DNA of 53,614 bases from positions 1 to 53,614 of the forward strand of contig NW_027018233.1 in assembly GCF_032854445.1 (NCBI RefSeq). The letters run 5' to 3'. Origin of the DNA: Liolophura sinensis (lineage: Eukaryota; Mollusca; Polyplacophora; Chitonida; Chitonidae). Below, one piece after another: positions 23,101 through 35,150 of this stretch. The number at the start of each line of letters is the position of its first letter. The stretch's first letter is position 1. The notes below the pieces were generated by a model, which was not told the DNA's origin, did no database searches, and saw nothing but the letters and a program-made list of their open reading frames with translations. The translations under genes and the position numbers were made by a program.

Positions 23101-24010
23101 CGTGACAAAATACGTCGGATTAGCCTCTTACCAGCAGCACTGGAACAGTTTTTCCACTTTTGCATTTTTGCCTGGTCTTTTTGTTAATTGAAATCGGATA
23201 CACTGTACTATGCACAATCGCGACTGGTCGTTACTATATTCAACTTTTAACTATACGTTATGTGCCCTTCGGTAGCCCAGAAGACGTCAAATCTTTGGGC
23301 TAAGCCCATTTAACTCATCCAGCAATTGTCTTACTTTTCAGTCCAAGACAATCTCAATGTCTTTATCTACGTGTAGAAAAACCACACCATTTGTACATAA
23401 AAAACACAAGGTACTAGATACAGTCTGCTGTAAAAAGTACAACTGACTACTGACCCACATCAATAAGGTTCTAAAAGATGCGGAATTGGCCCAGGCATCG
23501 GCAGCTGTTTAGAAAATTGCAAATTTCCCTGGTTTCCATGGAGTAAGAGCCGTTGCTGGGCACGTGACTATGACATCAATGATCATTCAATTGTCGCTAC
23601 AGCCAAAAGTATTGGTCGGAGAGCAACGCGGTTTGCACCATTCGATTTCTCGTCACAAAATACGTCGGATTAGCCTCTTACCAGCAGCACTGGAACAGTT
23701 TTTCCACTTTTGCATTTTTGCCTGGTGTTTTTGTTAATTGAAATCGGATACACTGTACTATGCACAATCGCGACTGGTCGTTACTATATTCAACTTTTAA
23801 CTATACGTTATGTGCCCTTCTGTAGCCCAGAAGACGTCAAATCTTTGGGCTAAGCCCATTTAACTCATCCAGCAATTGTCTTACTTTTAAGTCCAAGACA
23901 ATCTCAATGTCTTTATCTACGTGTAGAAAAACCACACCATTCGTACATAAAAAACACAATGTACTAGATACAGTCTGCTGTAAAAAGTACAACTGATCAC
24001 TGAACCACAT
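23101..24010. repeat. Satellite units U42b to U43b
   Basis: Ordinary satellite linking two copies of the GAGGAATGCGG patch. It carries a private CTGACTACTGAC near 23444, where almost all other units have CTGATCACTGAC, so the second TGATCA is lost. Confidence 0.8.
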
Positions 24011-24699
24011 TTATAAGGTTCTAATAGATGCGGAATTGGTCCAGGCATCGGCAGCTGTTAAAAAATTGCATATTTCCCTGGTTTCCATGGAGTAAGAGCC
24101 GTTGCTGGGCACGTGACTATGACATCAATAATCATTCAATTGTCGCTACAGCCAAAAGTATTGGTCGGAGAGGAATGCGGTTTGCACCATTCGATTTCTC
24201 GTCACAAAATACGTCGGATTAGCCTCTTACCAGCAGCACTGGAACAGTTTTTCCACTTTTGCATTTTTGCCTGGTCTTTTTGTTAATTGAAATCGGATAC
24301 ACTGTAATATGCACAATCGCGACTGGTCGTTACTATATTCAACTTTTAACTATACGTTATGTGCCCTTCGGTAGCCCAGAAGACGTCAAATCTTTGGGCT
24401 AAGCCCATTTAACTCATCCAGCAATTGTCTTACTTTTCAGTCCAAGACAATCTCAATGTCTTTATCTACGTGTAGAAAAACCACACCATTTGTACATAAA
24501 AAACACAAGGTACTAGATACAGTCTGCTGTAAAAAGTACAACTGATCACTGACCCACATCAATAAGGTTCTAAAAGATGCGGAATTGGCCCAGGCATCGG
24601 CAGCTGTTTAGAAAATTGCAAATTTCCCTGGTTTCCATGGAGTAAGAGCCGTTGCTGGGCACGTGACTATGACATCAATGATCATTCAATTGTCGCTAC
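24011..24699. repeat. Repeat of 22360-23040 at 1649 bases
   Basis: U44-U45a matches U41-U42a: ACATTTATAAGG, GGAATTGGTCC, AATAATCATT, GAGGAATGCGG, and the rare CACTGTAATATGC (22651 and 24302). This is a second three-unit spacing, independent of the one at 14.9-18.2 kb. Confidence 0.8.
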
Positions 24700-24703
24700 A
24701 GCA
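24700..24703. other. 33-base deletion junction in unit U45
   Basis: CGCTACAGC is joined directly to ACCATTCGATT. The 33 bases that normally run from CAAAAGTATTGG to CGGTTTGC are missing. GC lies at both ends of the lost piece. The interval to the next landmark is 516, equal to 549 minus 33. Confidence 0.95.
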
Positions 24704-25649
24704 CCATTCGATTTCTCGTGACAAAATACGTCGGATTAGCCTCTTACCAGCAGCACTGGAACAGTTTTTCCACTTTTGCATTTTTGCCTGGTGTTTTTGT
24801 TAATTGAAATCGGATACACTGTACTATGCACAATCGCGACTGGTCGTTACTATATTCAACTTTTAACTATACGTTATGTGCCCTTCTGTAGCCCAGAAGA
24901 CGTCAAATCTTTGGGCTAAGCCCATTTAACTCATCCAGCAATTGTCTTACTTTTAAGTCCAAGACAATCTCAATGTCTTTATCTACGTGTAGAAAAACCA
25001 CACCATTCGTACATAAAAAAAACAATGTACTAGATACAGTCTGCTGTAAAAAGTACAACTGATCACTGAACCACATCTATAAGGTTCTAATAGATGCGGA
25101 ATTGGGCCAGGCATCGGCAGCTGTTAAAAAATTGCATATTTCCCTGGTTTCCATGGAGTAAGAGCCGTTGTTGGGCACGTGACTATGACATCAATGATCA
25201 TTCAATTGTCGCTACAGCCAAAAGTATTGGTCGGAGAGCAACGCGGTTTGCACCATTCGATTTCTCGTCACAAAATACGTCGGATTAGCCTCTTACCAGC
25301 AGCACTGGAACAGTTTTTCCACTTTTGCATTTTTGCCTGGTCTTTTTGTTAATTGAAATCGGATACAATCTACTATGTACAATCGCGACTGGTCATGACT
25401 ATATTCAACTTTTGACTATAAGTTATGTGCCCTTCTGTAGCCCAGAAGACGTCAAATCTTTGGGCTAAGCCCATTTAACTCACCCAGCAATTGTCTTACG
25501 TTTAAGTCCAAGACAATCTCAATGTGTTTATCTACGTGTAGAAAAACCACACCATTCGTACATAAAAAACACAATGTACTAGATACAGTCTGCTGTAAAA
25601 AGTACAACTGATCACTGAACCACATTTATAAGGTTCTAATAGATGCGGA
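24704..25649. repeat. Satellite units U45b to U46b
   Basis: Ordinary satellite. It has the A8 tract near 25014, private GTTGTTGGGCAC near 25168, TTACGTTTAAG near 25497, AATGTGTTTATC near 25523, and the minority middle haplotype at 25367. No other feature is seen. Confidence 0.8.
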
Positions 25650-28600
25650 AATGGGCCAGGCATCGGCAGCTGTTAAAAAATTGCATATTTCCCTGGTTTC
25701 CATGGAGTAAGAGCCGTTGCTGGGCACGTGACTATGACATCAATGATCATTCAATTGTCGCTACAGCCAAAAGTATTGGTCGGAGAGCAACGCGGTTTGC
25801 ACCATTCGATTTCTCGTGACAAAATACGTCGGATTAGCCTCTTACCAGCAGCACTGGAACAGTTTTTCCACTTTTGCATTTTTGCCTGGTCTTTTTGTTA
25901 ATTTGAAATCGGATACAATCTACTATGTACAATCGCGACTGGTCATGACTATATTCAACTTTTGACTATAAGTTATGTGCCCTTCTGTAGCCCAGAAGAC
26001 GTCAAATCTTTGGGCTAAGCCCATTTAACTCACCCAGCAATTGTCTTACTTTTAAGTCCAAGACAATCTCAATGTCTTTATCTACGTGTAGAAAAACCAC
26101 ACCATTCGTACATAAAAAAAACAATGTACTAGATACAGTCTGCTGTAAAAAGTACAACTGATCACTGAACCACATCTATAAGGTTCTAATAGATGCGGAA
26201 TTGGGCCAGGCATCGGCAGCTGTGAAAAAATTGCATATTTCCCTGGTTTCCATGGAGTAAGAGCCGTTGCTGGGCACGTGACTATGACATCAATGATCAT
26301 TCAATTGTCGCTACAGCCAAAAGTATTGGTCGGAGAGCAACGCGGTTTGTACCATTCGATATCTCGTCACAAAATACGTCGGATTAGCCTCTTACCAGTA
26401 GCACTGGAACAGTTTTTCCACTTTTGCATTTTTGCCTGGTCTTTTTGTTAATTGAAATCGGCTACACTGTACTATGCACAATCGCGACTGGTCATTATTA
26501 TATTCAACTTTTGACTATATGTTATGTGCCCTTCGCTAGCCCAGAAGACGTCAAATCTTTGGGCTAAACCCATTAAACTCACCCAGCAATTGTCTTACTT
26601 CTAAGTCCAAGACAATCTCAATGTCTTTATCTACGTGTAGAAAAACCACACCATTTGTACATAAAAAACACAAGGTACTAGATACAGTCTGCTGTAAAAA
26701 GTACAACTGATCACTGACCCACATCAATAAGGTTCTAAAAGATGCGGAATTGGCCCAGGCATCGGCAGCTGTTTAAAAAATTGCAAATTTCCCTGGTTTC
26801 CATGGAGTAAGAGCCGTTGCTGGGCACGTGACTATGACATCAATGATCATTCAATTGTCGCTACAGCCAAAAGTATTGGTCGGATAGCAACGCGGTTTGC
26901 ACCATTCGATTTCTCGTGACAAAATACGTCGGATTAGCCTCTTACCAGCAGCACTGGAACAGTTTTTCCACTTTTGCATTTTTGCCTGGTCTTTTTGTTA
27001 ATTGAAATCGGCTACACTGTACTATGCACAATCGCGACTGGTCATTATTATATTCAACTTTTAACTATACGTTATGTGCCCTTCGGTAGCCCAGAAGACG
27101 TCAAATCTTTGGGCTAAGCCCATTTAACTCATCCAGCAATTGTCTTACTTTTAAGTCCAAGACAATCTCAATGTCTTTATCTACGTGTAGAAAAACCACA
27201 CCATTTGTACATAAAAAACACAAAGTACTAGATACAGTCTGCTGTAAAAAGTACAACTGATCACTGACCCACATCAATAAGGTTCTAAAAGATGCGGAAT
27301 TGGCCCAGGCATCGGCAGCTGTTTAAAAAATTGCAAATTTCCCTGGTTTCCATGGAGTAAGAGCCGTTGCTGGGCACGTGACTATGACATCAATGATCAT
27401 TCAATTGTCGCTACAGCCAAAAGTATTGGTCGGAGAGCAACGCGGTTTGCACCATTCGATTTCTCGTCACAAAATACGTCGGATTAGCCTCTTACCAGCA
27501 GCACTGGAACAGTTTTTCCACTTTTGCATTTTTGCCTGGTCTTTTTGTTAATTGAAATCGGATACACTGTACTATGCACAATCGCGACTGGTCGTTACTA
27601 TATTCAACTTTTAACTATACGTTATGTGCCCTTCGGTAGCCCAGAAGACGTCAAATCTTTGGGCTAAGCCCATTTAACTCATCCAGCAATTGTCTTACTT
27701 TTAAGTCCAAGACAATGTCAATGTCTTTATCTACGTGTAGAAAAACCACACCATTTGTACATAAAAAACACAAAGTACTAGATACAGTCTGCTGTAAAAA
27801 GTACAACTGATCACTGACCCACATCAATAAGATTCTAAAAGATGCGAAATTGGCCCAGGCATCGGCAGCTGTTTAGAAAATTGCAAATTTCCCTGGTTTC
27901 CATGGAGTAAGAGCCGTTGCTGGGCACGTGACTATGACATCAATGATCATTCAATTGTCGCTACAGCCAAAAGTATTGGTCGGAGAGCAACGCGGTTTGC
28001 ACCATTCAATTTCTCGTGACAAAATACGTCGGATTGGTCTCTTACCAGCAGCACTGGAACAGTTTTTCTACTTTTGCATTTTTGCCTGGTCTTTTTGTTA
28101 ATTGAAATCGGATACACTGTACTATGCACAATCGCGACTGGTCGTTACTATATTCAACTTTTAACTATACGTTATGTGCCCTTCGGTAGCCCAGAAGACG
28201 TCAAATCTTTGGGCTAAGCCCATTTAACTCATCCAGCAATTGTCTTACTTTTAAGTCCAAGACAATCTCAATGTCTTTATCTACGTGTAGAAAAACCACA
28301 CCATTCGTACATAAAAAACACAATGTACTAGATACAGTCTGCTGTAAAAAGTACAACTGATCACTAAACCACATCTATAAGGTTCTAATAGATGCGGAAT
28401 TGGGCCAGGCATCGGCAGCTGTTAAAAAATTGCAAATTTCCCTGGTTTCCATGGAGTAAGAGCCGTTGCTGGGCACGTGACTATGACATCAATGATCATT
28501 CAATTGTCGCTACAGCCAAAAGTATTGGTCGGAGAGCAACGCGGTTTGCACCATTCGATTTCTCGTCACAAAATACGTCGGATTAGCCTCTTACCAGCAG

Positions 28601-28800
28601 CACTGGAACAGTTTTTCCACTTTTGCATTTTTGCCTGGTCTTTTTGTTAATTGAAATCGGATACACTGTACTATGCACAATCGCGACTGGTCGTTACTAT
28701 ATTCAACTTTTAACTATACGTTATGTGCCCTTCGGTAGCCCAGAAGACGTCAAATCTTTGGGCTAAGCCCATTTAACTCATCCAGCAATTGTCTTACTTT
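25650..28800. repeat. Seven-unit-spaced duplication, copy 1
   Basis: Rare markers: TGTGAAAAAATTGC (26222), TTTGTACCATTCGATATC (26346), CGGCTACACTG (26459), CTTCGCTAGCC (26532), GATTCTAAAAGATGCGAAAT (27831), CATTCAATTTCTCG (28005), GGATTGGTCTC (28031), CACTAAACCAC (28363). All recur in order at 29500-32100. Early markers are 3848 bases apart and late ones 3298, so this copy holds one unit more. Confidence 0.9.
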
Positions 28801-29499
28801 TCAGTCCAAGACAATCTCAATGTCTTTATCTACGTGTAGATAAACCACACCATTTGTACATAAAAAACACAATGTACTAGATACAGTCTGCTGTAAAAAG
28901 TACAACTGATCACTGACCCACATCAATAAGGTTCTAAAAGATGCGGAATTGGCCAAGGCATCGGCAGCTGTTTAGAAAATTGCAAATTTCCCTGGTTTCC
29001 ATGGAGTAAGAGCCGTTGCTGGGCACGTGACTATGACATCAATGATCATTCAATTGTCGCTACAGCCAAAAGTATTGGTCGGAGAGCAACGCGGTTTGCA
29101 CCATTCGATTTCTCGTGACAAAATACGTCGGATTAGCCTCTTACCAGTAGCACTGGAACAGTTTTTCCACTTTTGCATTTTTGCCTGGTGTTTTTGTTAA
29201 TTGAAATCGGATACACTGTACTATGCACAATCGCGACTGGTCGTTACTATATTCAACTTTTAACTATACGTTATGTGCCCTTCGGTAGCCCAGAAGACGT
29301 CAAATCTTTGGGCTAAGCCCATTTAACTCATCCAGCAATTGTCTTACTTTTAAGTCCAAGACAATCTCAATGTCTTTATCTACGTGTAGAAAAACCACAC
29401 CATTTGTACATAAAAAACACAAAGTACTAGATACAGTCTGCTGTAAAAAGTACAACTGATCACTGACCCACATCAATAAGATTCTAAAAGATGCGAAAT
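28801..29499. repeat. Satellite unit U53 and flanks
   Basis: Ordinary satellite separating the two copies. It has TTTTCAGTCC, a private GTAGATAAACCAC near 28846, GGCCAAGG near 28951 and GTAGCACTGG near 29147. Confidence 0.8.
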
Positions 29500-32100
29500 T
29501 GGCCCAGGCATCGGCAGCTGTTAAAAAATTGCATATTTCCCTGGTTTCCATGGAGTAAGAGCCGTTGCTGGGCACGTGACTATGACATCAATGATCATTC
29601 AATTGTCGCTACAGCCAAAAGTATTGGTCGGAGAGCAACGCGGTTTGCACCATTCGATTTCTCGTGACAAAATACGTCGGATTAGCCTCTTACCAGCAGC
29701 ACTGGAACAGTTTTTCCACTTTTGCATTTTTGCCTGGTCTTTTTGTTAATTTGAAATCGGATACAATCTACTATGTACAATCGCGACTGGTCATGACTAT
29801 ATTCAACTTTTGACTATAAGTTATGTGCCCTTCTGTAGCCCAGAAGACGTCAAATCTTTGGGCTAAGCCCATTTAACTCACCCAGCAATTGTCTTACTTT
29901 TAAGTCCAAGACAATCTCAATGTCTTTATCTACGTGTAGAAAAACCACACCATTCGTACATAAAAAAAACAATGTACTAGATACAGTCTGCTGTAAAAAG
30001 TACAACTGATCACTGAACCACATCTATAAGGTTCTAATAGATGCGGAATTGGGCCAGGCATCGGCAGCTGTGAAAAAATTGCATATTTCCCTGGTTTCCA
30101 TGGAGTAAGAGCCGTTGCTGGGCACGTGACTATGACATCAATGATCATTCAATTGTCGCTACAGCCAAAAGTATTGGTCGGAGAGCAACGCGGTTTGTAC
30201 CATTCGATATCTCGTCACAAAATACGTCGGATTAGCCTCTTACCAGTAGCACTGGAACAGTTTTTCCACTTTTGCATTTTTGCCTGGTCTTTTTGTTAAT
30301 TGAAATCGGCTACACTGTACTATGCACAATCGCGACTGGTCATTATTATATTCAACTTTTGACTATATGTTATGTGCCCTTCGCTAGCCCAGAAGACGTC
30401 AAATCTTTGGGCTAAACCCATTAAACTCACCCAGCAATTGTCTTACTTCTAAGTCCAAGACAATCTCAATGTCTTTATCTACGTGTAGAAAAACCACACC
30501 ATTTGTACATAAAAAACACAAGGTACTAGATACAGTCTGCTGTAAAAAGTACAACTGATCACTGACCCACATCAATAAGGTTCTAAAAGATGCGGAATTG
30601 GCCCAGGCATCGGCAGCTGTTTAAAAAATTGCAAATTTCCCTGGTTTCCATGGAGTAAGAGCCGTTGCTGGGCACGTGACTATGACATCAATGATCATTC
30701 AATTGTCGCTACAGCCAAAAGTATTGGTCGGAGAGCAACGCGGTTTGCACCATTCGATTTCTCGTCACAAAATACGTCGGATTAGCCTCTTACCAGCAGC
30801 ACTGGAACAGTTTTTCCACTTTTGCATTTTTGCCTGGTGTTTTTGTTAATTGAAATCGGATACACTGTACTATGCACAATCGCGACTGGTCGTTACTATA
30901 TTCAACTTTTAACTATACGTTATGTGCCCTTCGGTAGCCCAGAAGACGTCAAATCTTTGGGCTAAGCCCATTTAACTCATCCAGCAATTGTCTTACTTTT
31001 AAGTCCAAGACAATCTCAATGTCTTTATCTACGTGTAGAAAAACCACACCATTTGTACATAAAAAACACAAAGTACTAGATACAGTCTGCTGTAAAAAGT
31101 ACAACTGATCACTGACCCACATCAATAAGATTCTAAAAGATGCGAAATTGGCCCAGGCATCGGCAGCTGTTTAGAAAATTGCAAATTTCCCTGGTTTCCA
31201 TGGAGTAAGAGCCGTTGCTGGGCACGTGACTATGACATCAATGATCATTCAATTGTCGCTACAGCCAAAAGTATTGGTCGGAGAGCAACGCGGTTTGCAC
31301 CATTCAATTTCTCGTGACAAAATACGTCGGATTGGTCTCTTACCAGCAGCACTGGAACAGTTTTTCTACTTTTGCATTTTTGCCTGGTCTTTTTGTTAAC
31401 TGAAATCGGATACACTGTACTATGCACAATCGCGACTGGTCGTTACTATATTCAACTTTTAACTATACGTTATGTGCCCTTCGGTAGCCCAGAAGACGTC
31501 AAATCTTTGGGCTAAGCCCATTTAACTCATCCAGCAATTGTCTTACTTTTAAGTCCAAGACAATCTCAATGTCTTTATCCACGTGTAGAAAAACCACACC
31601 ATTCGTACATAAAAAACACAATGTACTAGATACAGTCTGCTGTAAAAAGTACAACTGATCACTAAACCACATCTATAAGGTTCTAATAGATGCGGAATTG
31701 GGCCAGGCATCGGCAGCTGTTAAAAAATTGCAAATTTCCCTGGTTTCCATGGAGTAAGAGCCGTTGCTGGGCACGTGACTATGACATCAATGATCATTCA
31801 ATTGTCGCTACAGCCAAAAGTATTGGTCGGAGAGCAACGCGGTTTGCACCATTCGATTTCTCGTCACAAAATACGTCGGATTAGCCTCTTACCAGCAGCA
31901 CTGGAACAGTTTTTCCACTTTTGCATTTTTGCCTGGTCTTTTTGTTAATTGAAATCGGATACACTGTACTATGCACAATCGCGACTGGTCGTTACTATAT
32001 TCAACTTTTAACTATACGTTATGTGCCCTTCGGTAGCCCAGAAGACGTCAAATCTTTGGGCTAAGCCCATTTAACTCATCCAGCAATTGTCTTACTTTTC
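29500..32100. repeat. Seven-unit-spaced duplication, copy 2, one unit shorter
   Basis: The markers of 25650-28800 recur at 30070, 30194, 30307, 30380, 31129, 31303, 31329 and 31661. One unit, about 550 bases, is missing relative to copy 1 in the U49-U50 interval. At the join, U56b carries GTGTTTTTG, which is not seen in U49b or U50b, so conversion or a separate exchange also took place. Confidence 0.9.
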
Positions 32101-33359
32101 AGTCCAAGACAATCTCATGTCTTTATCTACGTGTAGAAAAACCACACCATTCGTACATAAAAAACACAAGGTACTAGATACAGTCTGCTGTAAAAAGTAC
32201 AACTGATCACTGAACCACATCAATAAGGTTCTAATAGATGCGGAATTGGGCCAGGCATCGGCAGCTGTTAAAAAATTTCAAATTTCCCTGGTTTCCATGG
32301 AGTAAGAGCCGTTGCTGGGCACGTGACTATGACATCAATGATCATTCAATTGTCGCTACAGCCAAAAGTATTGGTCGGAGAGCAACGCGGTTTGCACCAT
32401 TCGATTTCTCGTCACAAAATACGTCGGATTAGCCTCTTACCAGTAGCACTGGAACAGTTTTTCCACTTTTGCATTTTTGCCTGGTCTTTTTGTTAATTGA
32501 AATCGGCTACACTGTACTATGCACAATCGCGACTGGTCATTATTATATTCAACTTTTGACTATATGTTATGTGCCCTTCGGTAGCCCAGAAGACGTCAAA
32601 TCTTTGGGCTAAGCCCATTTAACTCATCCAGCAATTGTCTTACTTTTAAGTCCAAGACAATCTCAATGTCTTTATCTACGTGTAGAAAAACCACACCATT
32701 TGTACATAAAAAACACAATGTACTAGATACAGTCTGCTGTAAAAAGTACAACTGATCACTGACCCACATCAATAAGGTTCTAAAAGATGCGGAATTGGCC
32801 CAGGCATCGGCAGCTGTTTAAAAAATTGCAAATTTCCCTGGTTTCCATGGAGTAAGAGCCGTTGCTGGGCACGTGACTATGACATCAATGATCATTCAAT
32901 TGTCGCTACAGCCAAAAGTATTGGTCGGAGAGCAACGCGGTTTTCACCATTCGATTTTTCGTGACAAAATACGTCGGATTAGCCTCTTACCAGCAGCACT
33001 GGAACAGTTTTTCCACTTTTGCATTTTTGCCTGGTCTTTTTGTTAATTGAAATCGGATACACTGTACTATGCACAATCGCGACTGGTCGTTACTATATTC
33101 AACTTTTAACTATACGTTATGTGCCCTTCGGTAGCCCAGAAGACGTCAAATCTTTGGGCTAAGCCCATTTAACTCATCCAGCAATTGTCTTACTTTTCAG
33201 TCCAAGACAATCTCAATGTCTTTATCTACGTGTAGAAAAACCACACCATTTGTACATAAAAAACACAATGTACTAGATACAGTCTGCTGTAAAAAGTACA
33301 ACTGATCACTGACCCACATCAATAAGGTTCTAAAAGATGCGGAATTGGCCCAGGCATCG
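32101..33359. repeat. Satellite units U59 to U60
   Basis: The part 32240-32940 matches about 36090-36790 (offset 3851-3852, seven units): GTTAAAAAATTTC, GTAGCACTGG, CGGCTACACTG and CTATATGTTATG. Private changes are a missing A in AATCTCATGTC near 32116 and TTTTCACCATTCGATTTTTCG near 32941. No other feature is seen. Confidence 0.75.
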
Positions 33360-35150
33360 GCAGCTGTTTAGAAAATTGCAAATTTCCCTGGTTTCCATGG
33401 AGTAAGAGCCGTTGCTGGGCACGTGACTATGACATCAATGATCATTCAATTGTCGCTACAGCCAAAAGTATTGGTCGGAGAGCAACGCGGTTTGCACCAT
33501 TCGATTTCTCGTCACAAAATACGTCGGATTAGCCTCTTACCAGTAGCACTGGAACAGTTTTTCCACTTTTGCATTTATGCCTGGTCTTTTTGTTAATTGA
33601 AATCGGATACACTGTACTATGCACAATCGCGACTGGTCGTTACTATATTCAACTTTTAACTATACGTTATGTGCCCTTCGGTAGCCCAGAAGACGTCAAA
33701 TCTTTGGGCTAAGCCCATTTAACTCATCCAGCAATTGTCTTACTTTTAAGTCCAAGACCATCTCAATGTCTTTATCTACGTGTAGAAAAACCACACCATT
33801 CGTACATAAAAAACACAATGTACTAGATACAGTCTGCTGTAAAAAGTACAACTGATCACTGAACCACATCAATAAGGTTCTAAAAGATGCGGAATTGGCC
33901 CAGGCATCGGCAGCTGTTTAAAAAATGGCAAATTTCCCTGGTTTCCATGGAGTAAGAGCCGTTGCTGGGCACGTGACTATGACATCAATGATCATTCAAT
34001 TGTCGCTACAGCCAAAAGTATTGGTCGGAGAGCAACGCGGTTTGCACCATTCGATTTCTCGTCACAAAATACGTCGGATTAGCCTCTTACCAGCAGCACT
34101 GGAAACAGTTTTTCTACTTTTGCATTTTTGCCTGGTCTTTTTTGTTAATTGAAATCGGATACAATCTACTATGTACAATCGCGACTGGTCATTACTATAT
34201 TCAACTTTTGACTATAAGTTATGTGCCCTTCGGTAGCCCAGAAGACGTCAAATCTTTGGGCTAAGCCCATTTAACTCACCCAGCAATTGTCTTACTTTTA
34301 AGTCCAAGACAATCTCAATGTCTTTATCTACGTGTAGAAAAAACACACCATTCGTACATAAAAAACACAATGTACTAGATACAGTCTGCTGTAAAAAGTA
34401 CAACTGATCACTGAACCACATTTATAAGGTTCTGATAGATGCGGAATTGGTCCAGGCATCGGCAGCTTGTAAAAAATTGCATATTTCCCTGGTTTCCATG
34501 GAGTAAGAGCCGTTGCTGGGCACGTGACTATGACATCAATAATCATTCAATTGTCGCTACAGCCAAAAGTATTGGTCGGAGAGGAATGCGGTTTGCACCA
34601 TTCGATTTCTCGTCACAAAATACGTCGGATTAGCCTCTTACCAGCAGCACTGGAACAGTTTTTCCACTTTTGCATTTTTGCCCGGTCTTTTTGTTAATTG
34701 AAATCGGATACACTGTACTATGCACAATCGCGACTGGTCGTTACTATATTCAACTTTTAACTATACGTTATGTGCCCTTCGGTAGCCCAGAAGACGTCAA
34801 ATCTTTGGGCTAAGCCCATTTAACTCATCCAGCAATTGTCTTACTTTTCAGTCCAAGACAATCTCAATGTCTTTATCTACGTGTAGAAAAACCACACCAT
34901 TTGTACATAAAAAACACAAGGTACTAGGTACAGTCTGCTGTTAAAAGTACAACTGATCACTGACCCACATCAATAAGGTTCTAAAAGATGCGGAATTGGC
35001 CCAGGCATCGGCAGCTGTTTAGAAAATTGCAAATTTCCCTGGTTTCCATGGAGTAAGAGCCGTTGCTGGGCACGTGACTATGACATCAATGATCATTCAA
35101 TTGTCGCTACAGCCAAAAGTATTAGTCGGAGAGCAACGCGGTTTGCACCA
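33360..35150. repeat. Patch (U61 to U64) shared with 21.3-23.1 kb
   Basis: See 21301-23100 for the shared marker order. Here there are additional one-base changes: GGAAACAG (34102), TTTTTTGTT (34139), AAAAACACACC (34340), TTCTGATAG (34430), GCAGCTTGTAAAAAATTG (34463), GCCCGG (34680), ACTAGGTAC (34925) and TGTTAAAAG (34939). The density suggests local sequence error mixed with true variants. Confidence 0.8.
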
